Below, in pieces: positions 1-10,027 of a stretch of DNA of 64,000 bases. This stretch comes from Isoetes taiwanensis (taxonomy: Eukaryota; Streptophyta; Lycopodiopsida; Isoetales; Isoetaceae): contig JAJEKV010000216.1 in the NCBI GenBank assembly GCA_021234155.1, forward strand, positions 682,001-746,000, written 5' to 3'. The notes under the pieces were generated by a model. It ran no database searches and had not been told where the DNA came from. It saw only the letters and a list, made by a program, of their open reading frames with translations. The position numbers and the translations under genes were made by a program. Every line of letters begins with the position of its first letter. The first letter of the stretch is position 1.

Positions 1-767
1 CACTTTTTTTGCAGCCTAGCCTCTCGTACTCTGCACAACTCTCCTCGTCGTCTGGTGAGCTGTATCGGGGAGAGATCTTCCTGGACAGAGAAACGAGTAT
101 TCTTCAAGTGGCTACCATGCTGAAGGACATACAGTCTGTCAGAAGAAGTCATGAACCGCACAACAATATGACGAGGTCGATCCGGTCTCTGGGCTCCAAC
201 TCTTTGGGCTGTACTGATGCCAGGTTGCTGAATGTGCATGGTGTCTGCGAAGAACTGTACAACTTGTTCAATGTCCGAGCAAGAATCTATTTCAGGTATC
301 CCCACCAGACGCAAATTTAGGCTCCTGTCTTGCTCGGGGTCAGGTATGGAAGCTGGAGCGTGCTCTGGCTGTCTGTGAGGGATTGTGTCTGAACCTGGGG
401 GCTGCAAATCAGTCATCATAGTATCTATACAAGAGGGTGAGCCTGTATGGTCAATAACATCCGCGCTTTTGTGTGGCTCCGGGCCAGTGTGTGCCATATC
501 ATCCATGCACAGCGGCTTGGTTGGGGGTGCCGGCTCTGCTGGAGAATTCGCAGGAATCCTGGAAGAAAGCAAAATCAAAATTTGAAGGAATTGTTTACCT
601 TCCAATAGAACAGTAGGGCCGAACATCGCCTGCTCCAATGCTGGGGATAAGATATCATGCTCTGATTGGGAGAGCCGTGGGTTCAATTGGTCTCGAAGCT
701 CACAGAACTGGCCTAGAAGATCCCCGGCGAAGGTGCCAGAGCTTTTAGATCGGGCTCGTCTGGTCAT
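1..767 (-). CDS. LINE (L1-type) ORF1 protein, N-terminal 255 residues, runs off left edge
   Basis: Reading the minus strand from the ATG at 767-765, the frame stays open for 255 codons to the window edge. The N-terminal half is polar and proline-rich. From about residue 151 it reads NLRLVGIPE, then AQRVG (about 187-191), RPRHIVVRF (about 196-204), and a basic end with LKNTRFSVQEDLSP and several Arg/Lys pairs. This order (GIPE-like strand, QRVG, RPR-hydrophobic-F, a 'vl...hlk...f.v.eDls' stretch, then RR/RE/LQKK) is the RRM plus C-terminal-domain pattern of L1-type ORF1 RNA chaperones, which coat LINE RNA in the cytoplasm. The family call comes from motif reading, not a search. No stop or frameshift is visible, so this copy may be young. 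ORF2 would lie to the left, outside the window. Any N-terminal coiled coil is weak or absent. Confidence 0.72.
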   Translation of the reverse strand, partial: MTRRARSKSSGTFAGDLLGQFCELRDQLNPRLSQSEHDILSPALEQAMFGPTVLLEGKQFLQILILLSSRIPANSPAEPAPPTKPLCMDDMAHTGPEPHKSADVIDHTGSPSCIDTMMTDLQPPGSDTIPHRQPEHAPASIPDPEQDRSLNLRLVGIPEIDSCSDIEQVVQFFADTMHIQQPGISTAQRVGAQRPDRPRHIVVRFMTSSDRLYVLQHGSHLKNTRFSVQEDLSPIQLTRRRGELCRVREARLQKK

Positions 768-1472
768 GGTGTAGACGAGGCAACTAAACCTGCTTCACAA
801 ATAAATCTACTTCCACCCAATCTGATTCAGCTAAACTGTAGGGGGGCCTGCTCAAAGCCCCCTTCGACCTGATAATTGCTAGTTGATTCTAGTGATGCCC
901 TGAAGCCAAAAAATTCGACCAACTGGCCTGATGCTAAGGAAATTATGCCTCAACAGAAGCAGTGAAATGGAAAGAAAGACGAATCTAGCATGGAGGACTT
1001 CAGAACCAAAACAAGGAGCAAGCACATAGAACCCGATGCGCAGAGCCTATACAGAATGGGTCGAATGGGGCGATGGGCTGCCAAACTAGAAATCCTGCTG
1101 CAAGCATGTGCTGTGAAACCTATGTTGCCTGGGCAGCCATGATGTGCAATGTCTGGAGCAAAGCCGATCCGATGTGCAGTGGCTAGGACCAAAACCGATC
1201 CTAGCTGAGAAGTTTCCGGACTGAAGGCAAGACCGACCTGGTGTGAGGGCTGTGCTGCGTCGCTGTGCCAATACGTGCTACTCGAAAAGACTTGGTGCAG
1301 AACTTGTGGGGCAAACCTGAGGCAAAAATCGGGCTGGCGGAAGGATCTGGACCTACGTTGATGGAGCCGAGAAACTCTGGCGCCCAGACAAGGTTAAATG
1401 GCTGGGCCTGGGCCTGGCTGGCTGGGAGCTGGGCTGGAAACTGGAAACTGGAGCTTCTTCTGCTGCTTCAAG
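768..1472 (-). other. Putative LINE 5' region upstream of ORF1
   Basis: There is no convincing coding frame. The stretch lies directly upstream (minus strand) of LINE ORF1 and is GC-richer than the flanking spacer. It includes a GGGCTGG/GGCCTGG-rich patch around 1,399-1,440. LINE 5' UTRs carry internal promoters, and the repeats here and just beyond would fit one, but no transcription start can be seen. Several short frames exist on both strands and look incidental. Confidence 0.35.
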
Positions 1473-1520
1473 GCTGGCGCCTAAGCACCTAGATGCTGAT
1501 GCTGGCGCCCAAGCGCCTAG
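1473..1520. repeat. 28-bp direct repeat, two copies
   Basis: Two near-identical copies beginning GCTGGCGCC and ending GCCTAG or ACCTAG start at 1,473 and 1,501. They differ at a few positions. The repeat may belong to the LINE 5' region. Confidence 0.7.
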
Positions 1521-1549
1521 GCATTATTTCAAAACCCACACACAAAGTT

Positions 1550-1625
1550 TTTGTTGGACAAACCCTTGCATGTCCGCGGATGCAAACTTTGTTGGACAAA
1601 CCCTTGCATGTCCGCGGATGCCCAA
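1550..1625. repeat. 38-bp tandem duplication
   Basis: A block starting TTGTTGGACAAACCC and ending CCGCGGATGC occurs twice back to back with a 38-bp period. The copies are nearly identical, so the duplication is recent. It lies in the same GC-richer tract as the 28-bp repeat. Confidence 0.8.
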
Positions 1626-2950
1626 ATGAGTTGGGCGGCCAGCCTGACCCGAACAGACTGTTGCGGGGGTTACGCAAGTCTTGGACTCAGGGATTTCCTT
1701 GATCCTAATAAGTTTGAGCTTTCCCGTGCTTACTTGAGCTTCTGCTTGATTTTGCAACATAAATTTTGATGGTTCATTGGCAGATTGTGTTGAATTGGCC
1801 ATAAATTTATTTTATTTGGCTTTCCAGGTGTATGCATGGAAGAATTTAGGGTCGCTTTTGGATTCATGCACCAGAACAAGAAAGAGAAGATGAATAGGAA
1901 AGGCTTGGTTACTTCCAGAGCTTAGCCATGGCTCAAATTAAAAAACTGCAAAAGGCAACATTGCAAACTATATGCAAAAGATCATTGTAGCACAGCAAGC
2001 TTTTATGAAGATATTGAAACTAAGACAGGTACGTTGGGTAGTTTATTTTTTGGGCCTCTTCCATCCCGAAAAGATACATTTAAGTAAATGAGAGAAAATT
2101 ATTGGGCCACCGCCCATGGTATATCGTGCAAAACTATATAGAAAGTACTAGTAAACATGTGCCTAGCCTTGTCGTGCATAAGTCGGGGCTTGTGTTGATC
2201 TAAGACGCTGGGTTGAGGTATGTGTTAATCCAAAATGGTTGCAATAAGATACTAGGGTGTTCAAATATTTTGGTAATGCATGCCCAATATTGCCAGATAT
2301 AAGTAGGAAATTGTTTTTTTTATAGGCCTTCAATCAGTATAGAAACCTTCCTCTGAGAAAAGAATGATGCAATTAATATCGGCATGTTTATAAAGTTTTC
2401 GTTGATCAACCTTTAGGAACCAATACCACAACAACTGACGAAGAATCTCTAGAAGCGTTGTCGAACATATAGGGGGCGTCTATTCGTTTAGGCCTTCCAT
2501 GCGTGAGATTGATCACTCTAAGTAAATGTATCCTTGGCATTGCGTAGCATAAGTAGGGAAATGCATTTAAATGGCCTTCAAAATTGCTTAAAAATATAAA
2601 ATCTCTAGGATATTCGAAAATCATAAAATTGTTGATCATATATATTGAGTTTAAACAACTCATAGTGCATCACAACAGAAGATAGATAGCTCCCAACTCC
2701 TCGTAGCTAGAAGCTTGAATGGGATTATATATATATCTTAATAACCCCGACCAAGTATCCATCAATATGCAATTAATAAACTCTAGGTAACAACGGAGAC
2801 CCGCGTTTTCTGGCGCAAGCTCATGGAATTGTAGGAGCGGGTTATCTGGGATAAATTTGTGATGGTATAAACTTTGAGGGTACTTGGGAATTAGAAGACT
2901 CCTAAACATAATTTTGCATGCTATTTACATGTATCAAGCACACTTAGTTT
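1626..2950. other. AT-rich spacer, no supported gene
   Basis: No frame here has recognisable domain content. Weak relatives of a short motif (…GCATAAGTNGGG…) occur near 2,175, 2,300 and 2,545. It reappears in the 86-bp repeat at 3,541, so the tract probably holds decayed copies of one dispersed repeat. Nothing else is seen. Confidence 0.4.
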
Positions 2951-2953
2951 CAT

Positions 2954-3001
2954 TACTTGAGCGTGCTCCAAGTTATATTACTTGAGCATGCTCCAAGTTA
3001 A
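2954..3001. repeat. Tandem pair of a 24-bp near-palindromic block
   Basis: Two adjacent blocks of the form ATTACTTGAGCNTGCTCCAAGTTA differ at one central base. The core GGAGCATGCTCC is nearly self-complementary on the second copy. Confidence 0.65.
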
Positions 3002-3540
3002 TTAGGAGCCCGCTTACTATGGTGATGACTACAGAAACCTCACATTGAACTATCCTTGTTTTCCTATTGCACTAACTGTTAATACTCCAATGCTATTTTA
3101 TCAAGAGGCAATGCAAGTAATAAACATCAAATGGACATCAACACCAATGAAGGCAACCATTAAGAAAATCATTAAAGCTGAAAACTTGATAAATAACTTT
3201 CAAATAGGCTATTGTTTCTATGGATTTTCAACAGATGTCTATGAATTGGTATCCTCTTAACAACACAAAATAAAAAGCTGCAACTTTTAACAAAAGCTAA
3301 TGTTAGAAAATATATTCGATTCTATTCTATTCTACTCATAAGTTGCTTCTTGTCTTTCTAGAATATAATCACCACCTTGTAAGGCACATTAAAAACTTTA
3401 GTTGGATTTTCCTTTGGGACAAAAGCATTTACATCGCAATGTATGTAAGAAATTAACAATAAAAGGAGGTTTGTATTTGAAGAAGATGTCACTTCAGATA
3501 CCCTCCACATTAGCACACTTGAGGCGAGTTAACATGCACC
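3002..3540. other. Spacer, no supported gene
   Basis: AT-rich. The open frames at 3,045-3,260 and 3,402-3,599 (plus) are short and lack domain-like content. Nothing further is visible. Confidence 0.35.
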
Positions 3541-3712
3541 CGACATTGCCCCACATAAGTAAGGGCTATAGAATTACTACTCTTTATGAGTCTTTCTAGA
3601 ATTCATGTGCATTGCCACAAAATCAACGACATTGCCCCACATAAGTAAGGGCTATAGAATTACTACTCTTTATGAGTTTTTCTAGAATTCATGTGCATTG
3701 CCACAAAATCAA
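3541..3712. repeat. 86-bp tandem duplication
   Basis: A block starting CGACATTGCCCCACATAAG occurs at 3,541 and again at 3,627, nearly base for base. A third, decayed start (CGACATTATCGTGCATAAG) follows at about 3,720. The shared motif links it to weaker matches further left. Confidence 0.8.
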
Positions 3713-3724
3713 CGTATGTCCGAC

Positions 3725-4190
3725 ATTATCGTGCATAAGTTAGGTCCATGTTTATCCAAGATAAATATATTAAGAGACTACAAGGTTGGCAAATGTTGTT
3801 GGGCATATGGTTTTGGCGGTGGGCGAAATATAGGGGTTAGGGTTCCGGGGGTCCCTGCATTACCATGGCGTAAGGAGAGGGGCTGGGAGGAATTCGTGGA
3901 AGGGATGCTCCTATGAAGGCGGGCGGGAGATGAGCATGCCGCTATCTTTGGAGGACATAGCGAATGAGCTGGGTGTGGCCATGTTGCTCTCTCACGGGTT
4001 GCCAAAGGAGGTGGGTCATCTCCGTCGGTTGGAACCGATTTTGCCGAGGCATGAGTATGGCGGGAAGGTGCGTGGAGTGAGCTATTGGATTGGTTGGGTT
4101 CCTTGTTTCGATTCGCGTAAATGTCTTTGGAACTACTCAGGGTGTTCTCAATTGGGACGGCTGAAAGGGAGCGCCGTATTCCTACTCAGG
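3725..4190 (+). other. GC-richer tract with a short open frame of unknown nature
   Basis: Base composition rises around 3,810-4,150. The plus frame at 3,930-4,274 reads as ordinary protein sequence for its first 60 residues (MSMPLSLEDIANELGV…) but then runs into the inverted-repeat element at 4,191. No family is recognised. It may be an exon remnant or mobile-element debris. Confidence 0.25.
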
Positions 4191-4532
4191 GAAGTGGTAA
4201 ACCCGGACACATGTCGGGTTAACCCGCTGTCATGTCCGGTTAACCACTTTTTTGGTGGGATAACCACGCGGTGAACCGAAAGCGTGGGACCGTGTTTTGG
4301 CATGCTAATCTTTGAATAGAGCTTGCAATCAGCTTCTCGAACGGTTCAATCCGATTCAAACACCATTGGAATCACCTTGGCAGCCCCTAAAAACCTCATT
4401 CTATCAAAAGAGCAAGAGATTTGAGCATGGATCAAGCAAGATCGGTGAAAAAACATGCGTAAACCGTTGTTCTTGAGCTTGAAATCCGAAGCGGCGATGG
4501 TAAACCGGACATGTGTCGGGTTTACCACTTCG
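4191..4532. mobile_element. MITE-like inverted-repeat element, about 340 bp
   Basis: The left end (from 4,191) reads GAAGTGGTAAACCCGG and continues through ACACATGTCGG. The complement of the right end (back from about 4,532) reads GAAGTGGTAAACCCGACACA. This gives terminal inverted repeats of about 27 bp with a few mismatches. The interior has no coding capacity. A clean target-site duplication is not visible. Both arms also contain a self-complementary ACATGT core. Non-autonomous DNA transposon is the likeliest reading; two unrelated inverted copies of a short repeat remain possible. Confidence 0.45.
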
Positions 4533-5620
4533 GAAAGAAGACTCACGTGAAAGGCGTGGTGAGGATTGCCTTGTTGGGTCTTTTTTCGCCAAAGCATTTT
4601 CTAGTGTTCTCTATATTTGTCGATCTTTTGGGAGCAGGAGTTTGCATTTGGGGCTTGGATGGGATTGCCAGGTCGGAAATTGTGTGTGTAGCTTGCTTCG
4701 AGGTGAAGAAATTCTTACAGACATTCAAGAATCCGTAGTCCGTGTTCTCGTGCGTGCTAGAGAGGTCGCGAGACATATCAATCATTTGTTGCATCAACGA
4801 ACTTCCTTGAAAAGTACATCGGTTGTCGGGTTCTGTTCCAATTGCTACTGTGTGGGTGGAGACATGGCTACTAGAGGGGCGAGGTGAGGTGGAGTTGTAT
4901 GGTTGGAATGATTGAGAATGTGGCAGGAGGTGGATATGGCCTAAGGGGGCCTAGGAGGTGATGCGAATTTTCTTGTATCTCATGTCTTTCTGGGTGCTGG
5001 GTTTTTGTTCTGCAGGCTTCTTTGTGATGTTGCGTGTATGTAATATGGAGGTACAGCGTGTGATTTCATTTGTTCCTTGCAGTTCTGTGCATGTGTGATC
5101 TCGTATATCACACTATGCAGGCATGAGATGGCTATGGGTGGCCGTGTAAATCTGCTTCATCTCGCTCTTGCTCTTCACTTTATGGTTCTTCCGTATGTAA
5201 GTTTTGTCTTTTTGTGTATGGGTTTGCTTGCACCGCAAAGCCTTCTCTTGTTCAGGCTTCTTTGTAAAGGGCACCTTTTTTTTTATGAATGCAAAATTTT
5301 CTAGGTTGTTATGTATAACTCAGAGTTTCCATATGTAATTTGATGTGCATGTGTTGTTTCCTTCTGGGAAATGTCTTTGGGTGACACAATTGTTTGTGAA
5401 TTGTGGGTCTGCACATTCTCTCGATGATGTGAATGAACTGTGACTCCCATGGATTTGCCACAGATTTAGCAAATTATGTGAATTACCTAGGTCATATTAC
5501 TGCTTTCGATTGTCTTTGATACGCATATAGCTGTATAAATACGTGTATAGGGAGCAATTTGGTACATGGGTGGGACGTGGAAATTCGAGGTCCCTTGATT
5601 TGGGATATTCATAGAATGAT
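4533..5620. other. Spacer, no supported gene
   Basis: The plus frame to 4,887 overlaps the right arm of the inverted-repeat element and has no recognisable motif. The rest is T-rich spacer with many short interrupted frames. Nothing else is identified. Confidence 0.35.
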
Positions 5621-5644
5621 CTCTCGGATCCAATGATCCGAGAG
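5621..5644. other. Perfect hairpin, 10-bp stem and 4-base loop
   Basis: CTCTCGGATC, loop CAAT, GATCCGAGAG. The stem is perfect. It sits just before two short tandem repeats. No function is assigned. Confidence 0.6.
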
Positions 5645-5748
5645 TGAGCAATAAGGAGTGAGCAATAAGGTGGTCATAAGTTCTTGGGAATGTTCATTTA
5701 GAATCTTCGTGTCATAAGTTCTTGGGAAAGTTCATTTAGAATCTTAGT
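5645..5748. repeat. Two adjacent short tandem duplications (14 bp and 38 bp)
   Basis: GTGAGCAATAAGG is repeated at about 5,644 and 5,658. A 38-bp block beginning GTCATAAGTTCTTGGGAA then occurs at 5,673 and 5,711 with two differences. A third start (GTCATTAACTG) follows. Confidence 0.7.
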
Positions 5749-5840
5749 GTCATTAACTGAACATCAGCATGTTTTTACATTGGTATTTGGCATTGTGCAA
5801 CTTGCTCATTGTTTACAAACTTTTATTTCTTGCATTTAAA

Positions 5841-6010
5841 GTGCTATCATTCATTATGCTTCTAATATAGATTATAGATTACACGAAACCTAATGTCTTT
5901 AAGGCGCTATCATTATGCTTCTGATATAGATTATAGGATAAATTAAACCTAATATCCAATTGTCCATTCCAAGGTGCTATCATTAGCATCCTTCTAATTA
6001 TAGAGAATAG
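5841..6010. repeat. Three decayed copies of a 63-68 bp repeat
   Basis: Blocks starting GYGCTATCATT occur at 5,841, 5,904 and about 5,972. Each is followed by a 'CTTCT-ATATAGATTATAG'-like stretch and then 'AAACCTAAT' or similar. Divergence rises across the three. Confidence 0.6.
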
Positions 6011-6344
6011 GGTATGCTAAACCATATGCATCCCATTTGACTAAGTTATTCTTAGTCATGTGTGATATCCATTTGAGGATTTGAGATTTAGGTTTTCCAA
6101 CGTACACGGTCCAAATTCCACATGTTCGGAGATGTCTCAATGTTCTCATGTTTATTATCCCCAAGTGGAACAATTAAGACCAGCAAATAAGTCGGTGAAG
6201 AAATATGTTCGCAATGCCCCCATAAACATACCTCTTTGATGACTCACTCACCTAAAGAGAGCACACTACGAAAAAGAGGCATATTTGGCCACCGTCATAA
6301 ATTCTTGTAAATTTCTTGTATGCTTAAGAATTGAAAGCAAGAGC
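6011..6344. other. Downstream flank of the synthetase gene
   Basis: Non-coding. It must contain the 3' UTR and polyadenylation site of the minus-strand synthetase, but no strong AATAAA signal can be placed confidently. Confidence 0.4.
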
Positions 6345-9313
6345 TCAATTGGCTCGTTGTCGTCCATCAGGTATTGCTATCAAGACCACTGGTCTTGACT
6401 GCCTAATATAGGGAACATCACATATATAGTAACCCTTCCTCTCAAGCTGTATTATTTCACCCTTCTTGATATTTCGCATATTGGGATCTCCCAATGCATG
6501 TACTTCCTTCTTGGTTACAGGATTCAGTACAGACAAAAAGTCATCCTCCTCTTCCAACTGATAAGAGACAATAAAATAATCAGACGGTTGCAGCATAGAA
6601 TGAAAATACCAATTAAAAAAACTAGCAAATGAAGACAAATATACTATTTTGACTTCCTGCATTAGATGTAACAAGAAACAAAAGGTACCTTCTTCTTCGT
6701 TATCAGATGGTCAAATTCTACCAATGAAAGATCTATAAGCTCAGCCATCTCAGCCAGCCATGTTAGCTTTAGTTTTGTCGTCTTTACAGAACCTTCCAGA
6801 TGCAATCTTCCACTTAAGCCAGTGATTGTTCCTTCATTATCCTTTTCAACGGATTCAACAACAGCATTTCCCCAGTCCATAAGGGTGACTTCCTCCCTTC
6901 AGTAATAGCTTCAGCATCGGCTCTGTCTAGCCAGATCTTTTTAGTAAAAGTAGTACATTTCTGTCCTGCACCTTCATACTTTTTATGACGAGGAATAACA
7001 CGGACAATGGGCAGGTCTGGACCATCTTTTAAAGCCAAAATAACTCTCCCTGTAGCAAAGACAGCAGTATGCCTGGCACAAACAGGATCAATAATCTTCT
7101 TATTGATTGTCCACAATTTATCCCCTCCATAAGGTTTAGGTTTTGGATGCCCCCTGCACAAACATAGTAAATATAGAATTTAGCATTCTGTCCATACATA
7201 AAAACAAAAAATAACATACCTGGGATAAGATAAACTGCTTCAAAGCTTCAACAGTTAAACCCCGTCTACAAATGCCCTGCACAGTTGGAAAGCGAGGATC
7301 ATCCCAGCCATCAACTCGTCCATTGTCCACAAACCATTGCAGCTTTCGCTTACTTAGCAACGTATAAACAAAATTCATGCGGCTAAAATCCCACACGTGA
7401 ACTTTTCTAACCCCCATGTCTTCCAAGACCCTATAGTACTGATCGTTCCTATCATGGTACTCGCTCGAGCGAAGTGCATGAGTGACACCTTCAATGCTGT
7501 CCACATAAGGGCATGCAAAATCATATGTTGGATAAACTTTGTACTTGTCGCCCGACACGATTATGGGAAATGGATTGCATCGGTAATATACAGGATCTCG
7601 CAGGGTTTTATTTACCGCCTGCATATCCAATTTGCCTCGTAGACAACACTGTTTGCCTCTTTCTGATCCTTTTAACATTTCTTGCCAGAGGATCATATTT
7701 TCTTCAGATGTATGGCTCCTACATTTGGATTCAATACCATCCATCCTTTCTTTCTGCATCTGCTCACGAGGAGTGTCATCCACATAAGCTTTCCCTTCAC
7801 GGATGAGCTTTTCAGCCATTTGCAAAAGCTGGGGAAAATAATCTGAGGTATATGTGATTTTATCGCCTTTTACTCCTAAAGTGTCGAGATCATTAAGAAT
7901 GCTTTGCACAAACTCATCCTTTTCCTTTGCAGGATTTGTATCATCAAATCTAATAATTAACTGGCCTCTATATTTTTCGGCAAAAAGTTGGTTTAAAAGG
8001 GCAGCCTTTGCATGCCCAATGTGAAGGTATCCACTTGGCTCTGGAGGAAACCTTGTGCAAACTTTACCCACCTCAGCACCTGGAAGGTCGATATCAAAAG
8101 ACCCTTCTGTTTTTGAGGTTTTTGAATTTACTTTAGACTCCATAACAGGCTTGCCTAGCCCTCTTTTACCAACATATTTCATGATCAGCTCTTGTAAAGG
8201 AGGATACTCAAGCGTTATTGAACTGTACCAGCGAGAAACATGTGGAAACTTTGCAGACTTATGCATGCTATCCCATCTTTGTCCAGAAGCTATTCGAACC
8301 AACCATTGAATAAAATCAAGAATTAAACACAGAAAGGACTATCCTTCCGAGACATGTTTTGAAGATCCTTACCTGCGAGGCTAGCCCACACGCCAATGTC
8401 AGCAATAGTAATATTGTATCCCACCAAGAATGTTCGAAGTGCTAAATACGAGTTTATATGATTACACAAATCCTCAAATTCAGCTCCATTAGAGAGTCTA
8501 GGTAAAAAGTCAACCCATTCGTCCACCTAAAACGCATACCAAGAATGAGCACGGGAGATGAAGAATAAAAAAATATGACGGGGCATGAGAAGACTTAAAG
8601 CAATCAATCGCCAAAAGAACTTCTAGATTGACTGATTGGCTCCACACACAGCTTACTACAGGATCATAACAGGTAATATTATTTGAAGAACACCATAACA
8701 AGACTGACCATCTCAAACGAACTTATCTCAATCATCTGCAAGAGCGGGTTGATGACAAGATAATTAAATAGATAAACATGACCATCTCCAGCAAGTTATT
8801 TCAAGCTAGTGCGTGCAGGTTATTGGACCCATACTGGCAAAATCTCATTATTCATTATAAACAAGCTTCTCAAGCTTAGCCTGTAGAGAAACTTATCTCC
8901 ATATGCTGCTGCCCTCTTTACTCTTTTTCTAATGCTTAGATTTTTGCTAAAGTATGCTTACTTGAGAAGCAGTAACGGCATCAGTGCCATAAAGGCTTTC
9001 CAGTTTGCTGATTCGTGCAAGGTAACGCAAAATAGTATTTGAACCCGATAGTTTGTCCCTGTTAAGGGACAGACAAATTCAATTGAAGACAGTTGAACAT
9101 GCAACATAACGTGCACGGAACTGCAAAAATAGCACATGTGTAAACAGGAGAAGTGGCTACATACCCAGTTGTCAGACGCATCTCCAAAACAGATCCAGGA
9201 GCCAAGGTCGACAGTGTATTGACCTGAACGTTTCCTAATGCAATCGTAGCAAAGGCTGCAAGAGGAGGCAAGTCTTCCGGATATGCAAGTAGTGCAAGTG
9301 GACCATCCTTCAT
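6345..9313 (-). CDS. Cytosolic glutamyl-tRNA synthetase (eukaryotic type), six exons, about 716 residues
   Basis: Charges tRNA-Glu with glutamate in the cytosol. My exon model (minus): 9,313-9,165; 9,058-8,962; 8,526-8,373; 8,289-7,220; 7,153-6,689; 6,557-6,345. Introns are GT-AG and phases match. Exons 1-3 encode a GST-like N-terminal domain (RTFLVGYNITIADIGVWASL). Exon 4 carries the class I catalytic core: PPEPSGYLHIGHAKAAL with HIGH near residues 223-226, FDDTNPAKE, RDPVYYRCNP, YPTYDFACP, and the KMSKS-equivalent LLSKRKL near 444-450. Exons 5-6 give the beta-barrel anticodon-binding domain (TKKIWLDRADAEAI, GSVKTTKLKLTWL, GDPNMRN, QLERKGYYICDVP). The length agrees with plant cytosolic enzymes of about 720 residues. 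Exon 5 has three single-base deletions: two near its start, around the expected NLNLMEWDK, and one at EGEE. Splice sites and every other codon are intact, so sequence error is likelier than a pseudogene. ATG at 9,313 was chosen because exon 1 then matches the family N-terminus. Confidence 0.93.
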
Positions 9314-9508
9314 CACCAGAATAATCAAACAAGGTGTTAGTTCGCTAAAATAGGGCTAAGTTGAATCTAGAAATTGGGTATCATAACCTCAATAGGAAAC
9401 AACATGCCATACTTAGAAAACCTACACCTCAAACCGGAAGATGAATGAGGTAAAACCTGCTCAAAATTGCCTGATTCGTCCCTTATTGCCATCTTTTCTG
9501 TCGCAGTG
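9314..9508 (-). promoter_or_regulatory. Probable promoter and 5' UTR side of the synthetase gene
   Basis: Position only: this lies directly upstream of the synthetase ATG on the minus strand. No clear TATA box or other element is visible. Confidence 0.3.
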
Positions 9509-10027
9509 TTAACACAGAACTAAGTGCTTTATACTAGCCTCCTGTGTGCTCCTTCCGACCTTGAAGCATCCCCTCTGTTTCTTAGGGCTAAGCCCTAAAC
9601 CCGGCTGGCCGCCGAGATATATCCTCCTGTACTTACCCCATTTTTTCATGTTCAAATGGTTTAACGTTCCGGCTGGCCGCCCAGATATGTCCTGTACCCC
9701 ACTTTTTGTCATTGTGATACCGGCAGACGGTATCACAGTTCGTGGGATACCAGCAGATATCACGTGGTCGAACTGCCCAGCTAGGATTTCTAGGGTTGAG
9801 GGTGCTTTCCATGGATCTCCGACCTCAAGGTTTTCTTGAGGTCCAGATAAAGGGACTGCAGGTTCCGTGGGCGCCTCAACCTCAAAGACTGGGTTTTTGA
9901 CCTGAATCAAGTAATCACCAAGCATTTCTTTGAGGAGGTTTTGACTGGACCTGCATTTCCGTGTCGCCAATCTCATAGGAAAACCCCGATTCAATCCAAA
10001 TCGAGTCGTATTCAGAAGCGGCACCAA
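9509..10027 (-). CDS. Open frame of 172 codons, unknown; possible mobile-element remnant
   Basis: Not recognised. The stretch nearest its start reads like ordinary protein (LLKEMLGDYLIQVKNPVFEV, then EAPTEPAVPLSGPQENLEVG). A second minus frame over the same DNA near 10,030-9,920 is also protein-like (YVGAASEYDSIWIESGF), which suggests one frameshifted coding stretch. The C-terminal third overlaps a direct repeat and hairpins and looks non-coding. No catalytic motif is seen. It could be a decayed retroelement gag-like or host exon. Confidence 0.25.
   Translation of the reverse strand: MVPLLNTTRFGLNRGFPMRLATRKCRSSQNLLKEMLGDYLIQVKNPVFEVEAPTEPAVPLSGPQENLEVGDPWKAPSTLEILAGQFDHVISAGIPRTVIPSAGITMTKSGVQDISGRPAGTLNHLNMKKWGKYRRIYLGGQPGLGLSPKKQRGCFKVGRSTQEASIKHLVLC
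9598..9708. repeat. Direct repeat, about 45 bp, two diverged copies
   Basis: CCGGCTGGCCGCC-AGATAT followed by TCCTGTAC…CCCA-TTTTT occurs near 9,600 and 9,669. The copies differ by small indels. Confidence 0.55.
9713..9737. other. Perfect hairpin, 10-bp stem and 5-base loop
   Basis: TGTGATACCG, loop GCAGA, CGGTATCACA. A related, imperfect inverted pair (GGGATACC…GATATCAC) follows immediately, so the unit looks duplicated. Confidence 0.65.

Noticed and set aside
950-1802. Several short frames on both strands upstream of the LINE ORF1
   Set aside because: They are mutually overlapping, low in complexity, and run through tandem duplications.
7397-8309. Plus-strand frames inside the synthetase gene
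   Set aside because: They are antisense shadows of conserved synthetase exons.
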